Of a stretch of 64,000 nt of DNA, positions 16,481-25,595 are shown one piece after another; the first letter of the stretch is position 1; every line of letters starts with the position of its first letter. The translations under genes and the position numbers were made by a program. The stretch lies in contig NZ_BNBE01000002.1 in the NCBI RefSeq assembly GCF_014654895.1, positions 124,001 to 188,000 of the forward strand. The letters are read 5' to 3'. The notes beneath the pieces were generated by a model. It was not told the origin of the DNA. It saw only the letters and a list, made by a program, of their open reading frames with translations, and searched no databases. This DNA is from Streptomyces filamentosus. GTDB lineage: Bacteria; Actinomycetota; Actinomycetes; Streptomycetales; Streptomycetaceae.

Positions 16481-17711
16481 GAGCTATCGCCTTGATCAGC
16501 AGGTCGTTCGGAGCGGTGCGTCCCTGCCCGGCGAGCTGCCTGGTCAGTCCTTCTCGGACCAGCGACTCCGCCTTCTTCGCGTCCACCTGCGACTTTTCAA
16601 GATCCAATTGTTCCGGCCCGCGGGTCACATCCACCTGGGAGATGGTGCCCTTACGGCTCACCTGGATGTCCAGCATCCGGGGCATGAGGACGTCATCGTC
16701 CATCCACCGCCAGCTGGTCATCCACCCCAGCACCGCCTTCTCGCCCACCGGGTAGGTCTTGTGGGTGGTGGCGTTCGCGGCCCACGGGTAGCGCTCACGC
16801 ATGTATGTCTGTGCGACCTCGTAGGCCGCCTTGTCGGTGGCCGGAGGCTCAGCACCCGTGACCGGGTAGCCCATCACGCTGGGCTGGTCACTGTCCAGGA
16901 GCAAGACGTTGAAACGGCTCCTGTCCGGCCACGAAAGAGAGCCGTTCGCGAACTGCTCCGGATGGGTCTTGTCCCTGCTCAGCAGCGTGAAGACGACGTT
17001 GCGGCACGCGGCTCCGACGCAGGGCTGGTCGTAGATGGGCCCCAGTTGGTAGTGGTCGCCGAACGCCTCCTCGACCACCTGCTCGACGGCCTGCCGCTGT
17101 TCGTCGCCCGCCTGTGACAGGCCCGTACCGTCGATGTTGGTGAAGGTCATCGACGGGTAAACGACGCCCGCTCCCAGGAGCACGAGGCCGAGGGAGACGA
17201 AGAGGGATGCCTTGGCGGCACCCTTCCACTCGATCGTGCCGGGCCTCAGCAGGACGAGGGCAGCAGCAGCGAGCCCGATCACACCACCGAGGATGTTCAT
17301 CTGTGCGTCGGCGCTGTCGCACACCCGTCCCAGGCCGTCCACCTCAGCCTGGACGACTTCGATGGCCAGGGGGAAGGCCACCACTCCCACGAGGACCGGC
17401 AGCGGACGTCTGGTCGCCATGAGTGCGAAGAAGCCGAGGGGAACCGTCATGACGAGGTTCCACAATCCCTGGGTGGTCCGGAAGGGTTCGGTCAGATCAT
17501 GGTTGATGACGCACTGCCCGCTGGCGGGGCCGCTGCCCATGAAAGTGACGCTGAGGACTCCGGTGACTGTGGCCGTGAGTCCGGCGAACCACACGCCGTA
17601 GGAGCTGTCGAGACGTCGGGCGAGCAGCCAGGCCACGGCTCCGAGAACGAGGGCGGCCAATGTGCTGACGGCGAGGTAGGCGTAGTGGTCTTGGAAGATG
17701 GCGGTAAACAC
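16305..17711 (-). CDS. VanZ-like membrane protein with extracytoplasmic domain (module 3)
   Basis: A 468-residue protein. The first about 200 residues hold five to six hydrophobic segments in the VanZ-like pattern (LAVSTLAALVLGAVAWLL, VWFAGLTATVTGVLSV, LWNLVMTVPLGFFALM, then IGLAAAALVLL and LFVSLGLVLLGAGVV). The remaining about 265 residues follow the last membrane span and are hydrophilic, probably outside the cell, with a CVGAAC pair. VanZ itself gives low-level teicoplanin resistance, but the family is broad. It lies downstream of a small secreted protein gene, separated by a GC-rich hairpin. Confidence 0.75.
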   Translation of the reverse strand: MFTAIFQDHYAYLAVSTLAALVLGAVAWLLARRLDSSYGVWFAGLTATVTGVLSVTFMGSGPASGQCVINHDLTEPFRTTQGLWNLVMTVPLGFFALMATRRPLPVLVGVVAFPLAIEVVQAEVDGLGRVCDSADAQMNILGGVIGLAAAALVLLRPGTIEWKGAAKASLFVSLGLVLLGAGVVYPSMTFTNIDGTGLSQAGDEQRQAVEQVVEEAFGDHYQLGPIYDQPCVGAACRNVVFTLLSRDKTHPEQFANGSLSWPDRSRFNVLLLDSDQPSVMGYPVTGAEPPATDKAAYEVAQTYMRERYPWAANATTHKTYPVGEKAVLGWMTSWRWMDDDVLMPRMLDIQVSRKGTISQVDVTRGPEQLDLEKSQVDAKKAESLVREGLTRQLAGQGRTAPNDLLIKAIALKAVQRDAIWRPMWLVNLSQGPQVPTADGSANGTAELWRVDAVDGQVYDGADQPLKKN

Positions 17712-17748
17712 GGGCGGTTCCTTGCTGAAGTCAGATCAACCGAGCGGT

Positions 17749-17783
17749 GCGGGGGCCCCGCCTGAACGAAGACGGGGCCCCGC
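17749..17783 (-). terminator. GC-rich hairpin between the two module-3 genes
   Basis: Arms GCGGGGGCCCCG and CGGGGCCCCGC (one-base bulge) flank a 12-base loop. It lies 11 bp after the small secreted protein gene and before the VanZ-like gene, so it could act as a partial terminator giving more of the small protein than of its membrane partner. Confidence 0.55.
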
Positions 17784-17794
17784 ATGTTGCTGGT

Positions 17795-18223
17795 TCAGCA
17801 GTGGGCGGCCGGCGTCTGGTAAGTGCCACCGGAGTACGACAGGAAGCCGGTGCTGTTCAGGCACAGGTTGTTGGCGCTGGTCGTCCAGGAGCGCGACACC
17901 GTCTTGCCGGATTCGATGGTGAAGTACGAGGAGTACGAGGGGCTGGCGCCACCCAGCGCCCAACCGAGACGGACGCTCACCGCAGAGCCACCGGACTTGT
18001 AGTAGGTGGTGTACACACCGGTGCCGTACGTCGGGTACAGGTCGCGCTTGCCGTGGCTCAGGACACCGTTGGTCAGCTTGGTGCAGCGGAGGTTGGGAAA
18101 GCCTCCCTCGGTGTAGCCGGAGGAGCTGCAGTAGGAGTTGGCCGAGGCAGCCGGGGCGCTGACCAGGATGGAGCCGGCGGCCAGGGCACCGGCGAGGACA
18201 GCAGCACTCTTCTTGGATCGCAC
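17795..18223 (-). CDS. Small secreted Cys-containing protein (module 3)
   Basis: A 142-residue exported protein. GTG 18223 is preferred because AAAGGA lies 8 nt upstream and a clean signal peptide follows (RSKKSAAVLAGALAAGSILV, cleavage after PAASA); an upstream ATG at 18250 adds nine residues. The mature part begins SYCSSSGY, has four Cys in total and ends SGGTYQTPAAHC. GGTYQT is also present in the small protein at 3496. Beta-rich, Ser/Thr/Tyr-rich composition. No known domain recognised. Confidence 0.78.
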   Translation of the reverse strand: MRSKKSAAVLAGALAAGSILVSAPAASANSYCSSSGYTEGGFPNLRCTKLTNGVLSHGKRDLYPTYGTGVYTTYYKSGGSAVSVRLGWALGGASPSYSSYFTIESGKTVSRSWTTSANNLCLNSTGFLSYSGGTYQTPAAHC

Positions 18224-18600
18224 TTTGAAGATTCCTTTGTTTTCAGGCATGCCAAGCACCCCCTGGAGGGTGGGGATCGAGTCTCGTGGGACTTCGCCCG
18301 GCGAGTTCTCCGGTGAGAGCTCACGGGTTATCGAACAGTTGAGTGGTCGAGTCATCCACCAGCGAGAGGATCGATGACTGAAAGTAACCAACTAGTTACG
18401 AGAAGTAGTCCGAAAGCTGATCATGAACCTGACGGACTACTCGTCAGCCGATGAGCACACATGCCTACGGGGGCTTGATCGCCGCGCCCCGTATCGTCCA
18501 CATGGAGTCAAGCGCGGCCGCGATCATCGTGCTGTTCGGCCTCTCCTGCATCGCATGCGGGCCACGACCGTCTATCACCCTGCGGTCTGCAGCTGGTGCC
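18224..18600. other. Intergenic region with promoter for the small secreted gene
   Basis: No gene is supported here. Two imperfect dyads are visible: GTAAC-caacta-GTTAC at about 18384, and GTAGTCCG/CGGACTAC (18405 and 18433, 20 bp apart). Either could be a regulatory site for the leftward gene. Confidence 0.35.
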
Positions 18601-20212
18601 TAACTTGATCTTTAACGTGCGCCGTCGAACGGTGCGTCGTACTTGATCACCCGGTTCGGTATCCGCCGTACATGGAACCGGCCTTCGTCTGGATCATGTG
18701 CTCCGACCAAGGAACACACACGTCCAGCACGAAGGCCGTGAGGATGAGTCTGCAACATCACGATGCCCGGCAAGCGCATCTGGCGGAACTGTCACGCTTC
18801 CGGGGCGAGTTCTACTCCTGCCTGACTGCTCGTTCGGATGCCCTGTTCGAGCTGGCCGACGCGGTCTTGTGCGGGAACGGGCCGGTGAGATCACTGGCCG
18901 AGCTGTCGCTGGTGGGCGAACACCGCCGCGGGCATGGCGGGCTCTACGCCGCCCTCGCCGAGGGCCGGGTCGACACAGACCGGATGCGGCAGGCTCTGAC
19001 ATCGGTGCCGCTGCCTCGGTCGGTCGACGGCCGGCTGGTCCTGGCCGTCGACGTCACCTGCTGGCTGCGGCCGGACGCCCACACCTCACCTCAGCGGATC
19101 CTCTGCCACACCTACGGCCGGGGCAAGGACCAGCACATCCCGGTCCCCGGCTGGCCCTACTCGATCATCTGCGCGCTGGAACCGGGCCGCAGCTCGTGGA
19201 CCGCGCCCCTGGATGCCCGCCGTCTGGCGCCTGGGGACGACACGGCCACCGTCACCGCACGGCAGCTGCGCGACCTGGTCGAGCGGCTTATCACCGCAGG
19301 TCAGTGGCAGACCGGCGACCCGGACATCCTCATCATCGCGGACGCCGGATACGACGCACCCCGCCTCGCCTTCCTGCTGAAAGACCTGCCGGTGCAGGTG
19401 CTGTCCAGGATGCGCTCAGACCGTGTCCTGCGCAGGCCGGCACCGCCGCGGGAGCCACACACCAAGGGCCGGCCGCCCCGGCACGGCGGCGAGTTCGTCT
19501 TCGGACAGCCCGGCACCTGGGGCACCCCGGACACCGAAACCGTCACCGACACCCGCCTCTACGGCACCGCGCTGGCCCGGTCCTGGGACCGCCTCCACCC
19601 CAAGCTCACCCACCGTTCGTCCTGGGCCGCGGCCGACGGCACCCTCCCGATCGTCGAAGGGACAGTGATTCGCCTGGACATCGACCATCTGCCCAGCGGA
19701 GCCACCCCGAAGCCGGTCTGGCTGTGGTGGTCGGGCACCGACGCCACCGCAGCGGACACCGACCGGCTCTGGCAGGCATACCTGCGTCGCTTCGACATCG
19801 AGCACACTTTCCGCCTGTTCAAGCAGACCCTCGGCTGGACCTGCCCGAAGATCCGCACTCCCGAGGCGGCCGACCGATGGACCTGGCTGATCCTGGCCGC
19901 CTACACCCAACTGCGGCTGGCCCGACCGCTGGCGGCCGATCGGCGCCGCCCCTGGGAGAGGCCCGTTCCCGCCGACAGGCTCACGCCCGCACGTGTCCGC
20001 CGCGACTTTCGGCACATCCGCCCGAAGGCCGCCTGCCCCGCCCAAGCACCGAAATACGTCCGCCCCGGACCCGGCAGGCCACCGGGTCGAAAGAACAGCC
20101 TGCCCACCCCACGCCACGACGTCCACACAATCCACAAGACGGGTACCACCACGTCTCAGAAGAAGAAATCGACTACCCCACGGCCCCGCCGCACAGGTTA
20201 AAGATCAAGCTA
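18601..20212 (+). mobile_element. Insertion sequence with 16-18-bp inverted ends
   Basis: TAACTTGATCTTTAAC at 18601 and its near-perfect complement ending at 20212 (one mismatch) bracket a single transposase gene. The right end was hit by an IS701-type element: the CTAA target duplication of that element overlaps the last bases here. Joining the sequence across it, the inverted ends extend a few bases more. No direct target repeat of this element was recognised. Confidence 0.75.
18744..20201 (+). CDS. Transposase of the first insertion sequence
   Basis: A 485-residue DDE transposase of the NF041680-like group. Candidate catalytic residues: D in LAVDVTCWLRPDAH, D in LIIADAGYDAPRL and E in FDIEHTFRLFKQTLGW. 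The C-terminus is basic and Pro-rich (GRPPGRKNS). ATG 18744 is chosen as the first start with a plausible ribosome site (GAAGG); the frame stays open up to 18672. Intact as far as can be seen. Confidence 0.8.
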   Translation: MSLQHHDARQAHLAELSRFRGEFYSCLTARSDALFELADAVLCGNGPVRSLAELSLVGEHRRGHGGLYAALAEGRVDTDRMRQALTSVPLPRSVDGRLVLAVDVTCWLRPDAHTSPQRILCHTYGRGKDQHIPVPGWPYSIICALEPGRSSWTAPLDARRLAPGDDTATVTARQLRDLVERLITAGQWQTGDPDILIIADAGYDAPRLAFLLKDLPVQVLSRMRSDRVLRRPAPPREPHTKGRPPRHGGEFVFGQPGTWGTPDTETVTDTRLYGTALARSWDRLHPKLTHRSSWAAADGTLPIVEGTVIRLDIDHLPSGATPKPVWLWWSGTDATAADTDRLWQAYLRRFDIEHTFRLFKQTLGWTCPKIRTPEAADRWTWLILAAYTQLRLARPLAADRRRPWERPVPADRLTPARVRRDFRHIRPKAACPAQAPKYVRPGPGRPPGRKNSLPTPRHDVHTIHKTGTTTSQKKKSTTPRPRRTG

Positions 20213-20291
20213 ATACTGCAACGGTGTTTGCCGTGACTGGTGGCCAGGTCGTTCGTTGGTGTGTTCATGGGTGGGGAACTTGCTGATGCCC

Positions 20292-21671
20292 GGGTCTGTC
20301 AATCGAACGGTGTAACGAGGGTGGTTGGGGTTACTGTCGGACTGCGGAGAGCCGGCCGTCGAAGGTGATGTCGAAGGCGTTCAGAGCGGTCTTCCAGCGC
20401 AGGGTCCAGCGGGTCTGCCCCCTGCCGGTCGGGTCGAGCGACATGATCGCCATGTAGATGCATTTCAGGGCGGCGGTCTCGTTGGGGAAGTGTCCGCGGG
20501 CCTTGACCGCCCGCCGGATCCTGGCGTTCACCGACTCGATCGCGTTCGTGGTGCAGACGATGCGGCGGATCTCGGTGTCGAAGCGGAGGAACGGCGTGAA
20601 CTCCTCCCACGCGTTCTCCCAGAGCCGGACGATCGCCGGATACTTCCTTCCCCACGTGTCGGCGAACTCGGCGAACCGTTCGAGCGCGGCCTCCTCGGTC
20701 GCGGCGGTGTAGACGGGCTTGAGGAGTTTGGCGATCTTGTCCCAGTCCTGGCGGGCTGCATAGCGGAAGGAGTTCCGCAGCAGGTGGACCACGCAGGTCT
20801 GCACGACCGTCCTCGGCCAGACGGTCTCGACCGCGTCGGGCAGGCCCTTCAGCCCGTCGCAGACAAGCATGAGGACGTCGTTCACGCCGCGGTTCTTGAT
20901 CTCGGTCAGGATGTGCATCCAGTGCTTGGCGCCCTCACCGCCGTCCCCGGCCCACAAGCCCAGAATCTCGCGCCGGCCCTCCCCAGTGACGGCCAGAGCC
21001 ACATAGATCGGCCGGTTGGCGACGGCTCCGTCGCGGATCTTCACGTGGATCGCGTCGATGAACACCACCGGATAGACCGGGTCGAGGGGCCGGTTCTGCC
21101 ACTCGGCCATCCCGTCGAGGACCTTGTCGGTGATCGTGGAGATCGTCTGGCGCGAGACATCGGCGCCATAGACCTCGGCGAGATGGGCCTGCACCTCACC
21201 GGTGGTCAGGCCCTTCGCAGACAGCGAGATGACCATCTCGTCCACCCCGGTCAGGCGCTTCTGCCGCTTCTTGACGATCTTCGGCTCGAACGAGCCGTCC
21301 CGGTCACGGGGCACGGATATCTCCACCGGCCCGACATCGGTCAGCACGGTCTTCGACCGGGTGCCGTTGCGGGAGTTGCCGCCGTTCTTCCCGGCCGGAT
21401 CGTGCTTGTCATAGCCGAGATGGTCGGTGATCTCACCCTCCAGGGCGGACTCCAGCAGCCGCTTCGTCAGCTGCTGCAGCAGCCCGCCCTCGCCGGTCAG
21501 CTGCACTCCCTCGGCCTGGGCCCGGGACACCAGCTCGTCGATCAGCCGGTCGTCCACCGCCTTCGCCGGCTGAGGCCCGTCTGCCTCGCTGATCTCGGTC
21601 TCGGCCACGTTCTCACTGGTCATCGGTGCATCCTCCATGATCGGGAGTTACACCGAACGATTTACAGTCCC
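20292..21671 (-). mobile_element. IS256-family element inside IS701
   Basis: Inverted ends of 25 bp (21 identical) at 20292-20316 and 21647-21671. The 8-bp target duplication TGATGCCC flanks both sides (20284-20291 and 21672-21679), as expected for IS256. The insertion interrupts codon 9 of the IS701 transposase. Confidence 0.93.
20331..21623 (-). CDS. IS256-family transposase
   Basis: A 430-residue transposase of usual family length. Catalytic triad candidates: D in VVFIDAIHVKIRDG, D in VLMLVCDGLKGLP and E in WENAWEEFTPF. The characteristic TNAIESVNARIRRAVKARGHFPN C-terminal region is intact (motif shortened here: TNAIESVNARIRR). ATG 21623 has GGAGGA 7 nt upstream; an in-frame ATG at 21638 overlaps that site. 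No damage visible. Confidence 0.92.
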   Translation of the reverse strand: MTSENVAETEISEADGPQPAKAVDDRLIDELVSRAQAEGVQLTGEGGLLQQLTKRLLESALEGEITDHLGYDKHDPAGKNGGNSRNGTRSKTVLTDVGPVEISVPRDRDGSFEPKIVKKRQKRLTGVDEMVISLSAKGLTTGEVQAHLAEVYGADVSRQTISTITDKVLDGMAEWQNRPLDPVYPVVFIDAIHVKIRDGAVANRPIYVALAVTGEGRREILGLWAGDGGEGAKHWMHILTEIKNRGVNDVLMLVCDGLKGLPDAVETVWPRTVVQTCVVHLLRNSFRYAARQDWDKIAKLLKPVYTAATEEAALERFAEFADTWGRKYPAIVRLWENAWEEFTPFLRFDTEIRRIVCTTNAIESVNARIRRAVKARGHFPNETAALKCIYMAIMSLDPTGRGQTRWTLRWKTALNAFDITFDGRLSAVRQ

Positions 21672-23002
21672 TGATGCCCGGTCGTGGGCGGGTGAACTGA
21701 GGTCTCTGCATGAGCGGTTCGTGCACCGGTTTGCCAGGTCGGAGCCGCGTGAGTCGGCGCTTGCGTATATGCGGGGACTGATCGCTCCGCTGGAGCGGAA
21801 GAACGGCTGGACGCTTGCCGAGGAGGCCGGGCATGCGGGCCCGGACCGGCTCCACCGGCTCCTGAACCGGATCGAATGGGACGCGGACGAGGTGCTGGAC
21901 GACGTGCGCGAGTACGTCGTCGAGTACCTCGGAGACCCAGGTGCGGTGCTGATCGTGGACGACACCGGCTTCCTGAAGAAAGGGGTCCGGTCGGCCGGGG
22001 TTCAGCGGCAGTACTCCGGCACGGCCGGCCGGACGGAGAACTGCCAGGTCGGGGTCTTCCTCGCCTATGCCACCGGCCGCGGCCGCACCCTGATCGACCG
22101 GCGCCTTTACCTGCCGGCGTCCTGGACCGACGACCGTGAACGGTGCCGGCGGGCCGGTATCGGCGACACGGTTGTCTTCGAGACCAAGGTCGCGATGGCG
22201 AGGGCGATGGTCCGCCGGGCGATCGAGGAGAAGATTCCGTTCGGGTGGGTGACCGCGGACGCCGGCTACGGCTACTCGAAAAGCTGGCGGTCCGAGCTGG
22301 AGCGGGCGGATGTCTTCCATGTCATGGCCACCACCCGTCACGACACCGTCGTGACCCGCTGGGCCCTGGACCATCCGGTTCACGACCTGTTCCACGACCT
22401 GCCCAGACAGAAGTGGAAACGCCGTTCCTGCGGCAACGGGGCCCACGGACCGCGGGTCTTCGACTGGGCCAGGGTCGAGGTGCGGCCCTGGCACCGGGAG
22501 GACCGGCGGCACTGGGTGATCGCCCGCCGCAGTGTCCGCCGGCCCGAGGAGATCTCCTACTACATCGCCTACTGCCCCGCCGGCACCACACTTGACCAGC
22601 TGATCCATGTCGCCGGCAGCCGGTGGGCGGTCGAGGAGTGCTTCCAGAGCGCGAAGCAGGAGTGCGGCCTGGACGACTACCAGGTCCGCCGCTACCCCGG
22701 CTGGCACCGACACATGACTCTGGCCATGGCCGCCCATGCCTGCCTGACCGTGCTGCGGGCCCGCGAACTCGACGCCGGGAAAGCAGAAACGGATCCTCCG
22801 GCCTCGTCCCCCTCAGCCTTCCCGAGCTCAGACGCCTGATCCACCGCCTCACCCACCGCCGACCGGTCTCGGTCGACCACGTCCTGCACTGGTCGACCTG
22901 GCGCCGCCGACGACAACACCAAGCCCGCATCAGCCACTACAAACAACGCGGCCACACACCCCCATAACCTGGCCACCAGTCACAGCAAACACCGTTGCAG
23001 TA

Positions 23003-23021
23003 CTAAGGGATGTCCCGTATA
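23003..23021 (+). repeat. Solo inverted-end-like sequence (left copy)
   Basis: CTAAGGGATGTCCCGTATA matches the complement of 26324-26342 at 17 of 19 positions, and a third partly matching copy lies at 49957. Such TAAGGG.TGTCCCG sequences look like ends of a Streptomyces IS, but none of the three copies is next to a clear partner. Confidence 0.45.
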
Positions 23022-23062
23022 AGGACGTGAGCTGGGGGGTTGCCTGACAGTACGGTCGACGC

Positions 23063-23497
23063 GTGGAGTCGAAGAGGGTGAGCGAGTGCCCGTTGCGCGG
23101 GGGCGGTGTGCGTCCTGGCTACCTGGTCGGGCGCCGTCTTGAGCAAGTAGTCGCCTCGTGGTACCTGTACGGCTCAGAGGCTCCGTCCGGCCCGCTGGAC
23201 GTGTGGCTGATCGACAGCGAAGCGGTCGCCACGCGCATCACGACCGGTTCGGACTGGTGCCTGATCGTGGAGGCATCGGCTCCCTTCGCGGGATACGACA
23301 TGGCGGAGTCCGGCCGCATCGAGGTGGCGCCGGTCAGCGGCGAGACCCCGTTCGCGGATCACCTCGGCGAGATGGTGCTGGCAGTCAGCGAGGAGAGTGT
23401 CCCGGACAGTGGGCGGATCGTTCTGGAGATCACCTTCGACTCCGGCCGTGTCCGGTGTGAGACCTGGTCCGGAGATCTCCGCCTGTCCAGCAAGTGA
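23063..23497 (+). CDS. Unknown protein, immunity-like
   Basis: A 144-residue acidic, probably cytoplasmic protein from GTG 23063. It has short alternating hydrophobic strands (VDVWLIDSEAV type pattern, DWCLIVEA, GRIVLEITFDSGRVRCETW) reminiscent of small immunity-type or DUF6334-like proteins. There is no signal peptide or membrane span. It lies between an IS end and an IS5-type transposase, with no partner toxin gene in sight. Family assignment is a guess from overall look. Confidence 0.55.
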   Translation: MESKRVSECPLRGGGVRPGYLVGRRLEQVVASWYLYGSEAPSGPLDVWLIDSEAVATRITTGSDWCLIVEASAPFAGYDMAESGRIEVAPVSGETPFADHLGEMVLAVSEESVPDSGRIVLEITFDSGRVRCETWSGDLRLSSK

Positions 23498-23539
23498 TCA
23501 ACACACCAGCCCCGGCATGAACCGTGTGAGGCTCCCGTC

Positions 23540-24310
23540 GTGGCTGGTGTGATCACGGCGTCGCAGCCGTCCTGGATAGCCCCGTTCACCGGGTTGAGCC
23601 CCCGCTCCTTCGGCACGTTGGTGGCACAGCTGCGGCATGAGGGGGCTGACCCGGTTCGCAGAGGCCGGCCGTGGAGCCTGCCGCTGGAAGACCGGGTGCT
23701 GCTGGTCACGGCCTACTGGCGTACCAACTTGACGTTGCGACAGCTCGCCCCACTGTTCGGCGTCTCGAAGTCCGCAGCCAGCCGCATCGTCAGCCACCTC
23801 GGCCCCCTGCTCGCGCTCAAGCCCCGCAGGCGATTCCGCAAGAACACCGTCCTCATCGTGGACGGCACCTTGGTCCCCACCCGCGACCACACCATTGCCG
23901 AGCGGTCGAAGAACTACCGCTACTCCACCAACCATCAGGTCGTCATCGACGCCGACACCCGACGCGTCGTGATGGTCGGCCAGCCGTTGCCTGGCAACCG
24001 CAACGACTGCAAGGCGTGGGAACTGTCCGGAGCCAAGAGCTTGGTCGGCAACACCACCGTGATCGCAGACGGCGGCTACCGCGGCACCGGCCTGGTCATC
24101 CCGCACCGTCGAGAACGTGGCCAGACCGAGCTACCGGCGTGGAAGGAAGAGCACAACGCTTCCCACCGCCAGGTCCGCGCCCGTGTCGAGCACGCATTCG
24201 CCCGCATGAAGAGCCGGAAGATCCTCCGTGACTGCCGTCTGAAGGCCGACGGCGTTCACCACGCCATGCTCGGCATCGCTCGCCTCCACAACCTCGCCCT
24301 GACCGCGTAG
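23540..24310 (+). CDS. IS5-family transposase, full length
   Basis: A 256-residue transposase with an N-terminal helix-turn-helix (NLTLRQLAPLFGVSKSAASR) and a DDE_Tnp_4-type core: D in VDGTLVPTRDH, D in VIADGGYRGTG, E in RVEHAFARMKSRK. Starts at GTG 23540. A second copy at 50680 lacks the last about 25 residues, and a fragment of the N-terminus survives at 39735. No convincing inverted ends are seen directly next to it, so element borders are unknown. Confidence 0.85.
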   Translation: MAGVITASQPSWIAPFTGLSPRSFGTLVAQLRHEGADPVRRGRPWSLPLEDRVLLVTAYWRTNLTLRQLAPLFGVSKSAASRIVSHLGPLLALKPRRRFRKNTVLIVDGTLVPTRDHTIAERSKNYRYSTNHQVVIDADTRRVVMVGQPLPGNRNDCKAWELSGAKSLVGNTTVIADGGYRGTGLVIPHRRERGQTELPAWKEEHNASHRQVRARVEHAFARMKSRKILRDCRLKADGVHHAMLGIARLHNLALTA

Positions 24311-24375
24311 CGGATCTATGTCGATGGTCGATGAGGAGCATGGTCGCGATCACTACGCTGTCAGGAACCTCTGAC

Positions 24376-25491
24376 TCAACCATCGAACCGCCGCCATGGC
24401 AGCTGAAGTCGGGAAAGCGGCCGCAGCGCGCTGCGGTGCAGGGCGCCGATCCAGACGTCGGACTCATGGCTGCTGTTCAGCTCGGGCGAGATATGAGCGA
24501 CCAGGCCCGGTCCGACGAGGAAGTTCGTCGGACCGATGGGCGCCAGGAACGGCCGTAGCGGTACGCGATGCAGGCAGGATTCCAGCTCTGACAGCAACTG
24601 CTCGGGCAGATTGCGGAGGAATGCCTTGTACGGGGCGGTCATCGAAGCCTCATACAACGAGAACTGCAGCAGGAACCGGCTTAGCGGCTCCTCCTCGCGG
24701 GCCGGTGCGTTGTCCTCGGTCAGCCAGACGTCCGGATCGGTGCCGGCAGCGTCGAGCTGCCACGGGATGGACCAGTCCCAGCAGCCCTGATTCTCGATGG
24801 CGACGACCAGGCGCTCACCGTGGATGTCGGTCGAGAGCCTTGTGAGCGGTTGGATGGAGTTCTGGCCTCCGAGGATGGCCGGACGCTTCTCGGCGAGACG
24901 GTAGAAGTCGGCCAAGGCATAAGGGACGGAGCCGGGTATCGCGATGGTGGTGGGCCGGGTTTCAGTTTGGGCGGGATACCAGCCGGTGACGAAGGATTCC
25001 AAGGCCATGCCGGGGTCCGTGCGGACATGGTCGAGCCAGTCCAGGCCGGGCGAAAGGGGCGCAGCTGTTGGCGGCCGAACCGTGTCGAGCAATTCTCGAC
25101 TCAATGGCGGGTCGATGCGCAGGTGGCAACTGTTGAGTTCGCCGTTGGTCCAGGTGCTTCGCGAGTGGTGGACGGGACCAATGTAGACGGCTAGACCGTC
25201 GACCCGGACGAACAAGTGCACCGGCCGGTCCAGATCCGGTTCCGATCCTGCGAACGGCTTTCGACCAGTGAGCCTGGATGCGGCTACTGCAGGCGTAAGA
25301 CCTCGTAGACGGAACTCCTGGTCGTTCCACACGCCGCCTGCTGCCGGATCGTCTGCTGCATCCCCGATGATCACAACAGCCGCAGCCCCGACCGCGATCG
25401 TGGACCTGCCTACGTCGAACACCTTGGGCTCTGCACCCGCGAGATCGAGTGCCACGCTGACGTCTACGGTGGCCGAACGCGTCAGCGACAT
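24376..25491 (-). CDS. SUKH-like immunity-type protein
   Basis: A 371-residue protein. The C-terminal half carries a SMI1/KNR4 (SUKH) signature: VPYALADFYRLAEKR, then HGERLVVAIENQGCWDWSIPW. SUKH proteins neutralise polymorphic toxins by direct binding. The N-terminal about 150 residues have no family I recognise. No toxin gene is adjacent, so it may be an orphan immunity gene. No export signal. Confidence 0.65.
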   Translation of the reverse strand: MSLTRSATVDVSVALDLAGAEPKVFDVGRSTIAVGAAAVVIIGDAADDPAAGGVWNDQEFRLRGLTPAVAASRLTGRKPFAGSEPDLDRPVHLFVRVDGLAVYIGPVHHSRSTWTNGELNSCHLRIDPPLSRELLDTVRPPTAAPLSPGLDWLDHVRTDPGMALESFVTGWYPAQTETRPTTIAIPGSVPYALADFYRLAEKRPAILGGQNSIQPLTRLSTDIHGERLVVAIENQGCWDWSIPWQLDAAGTDPDVWLTEDNAPAREEEPLSRFLLQFSLYEASMTAPYKAFLRNLPEQLLSELESCLHRVPLRPFLAPIGPTNFLVGPGLVAHISPELNSSHESDVWIGALHRSALRPLSRLQLPWRRFDG

Positions 25492-25595
25492 TCGGCGAGT
25501 CTATCCGGGGAACGATCACTGCGGTGCCGGGAAAAGATCTCCAGCGGTCTTGATCGCGGCAGGCCGGACCCACTCGTGAACGCCGGGGAGCAGAC

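Larger units (their letters stand above)
20267..22839 (+). pseudogene. IS701 transposase split by IS256
   Basis: The original gene starts ATG 20267 (MGGELADA) and resumes after the IS256 at 21679 as RSWAGELRSLHERF, continuing to 22839; one copy of the 8-bp duplication must be removed to restore the frame. The downstream part keeps the catalytic core: D in LIVDDTGFLKKG, D in VTADAGYGYSKSW and E in WAVEECFQSAKQE. As it stands the frame starting in the IS256 end (21637) encodes nearly the entire transposase with about 12 foreign N-terminal residues, so residual activity is conceivable. Confidence 0.88.
20214..23002 (+). mobile_element. IS701-family element interrupted by IS256
   Basis: Inverted ends of 36 bp (35 identical; each starts TACTGCAACGG) lie at 20214 and 23002. 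The target duplication CTAA is present at 20210-20213 and 23003-23006 and fits the YTAR preference of IS701. The IS256 copy at 20292-21671 sits inside; without it the element is about 1.4 kb. Confidence 0.9.

Noticed and set aside
20325..21674. 449-codon plus-strand frame over IS256
   Set aside because: Antisense shadow of the IS256 transposase.
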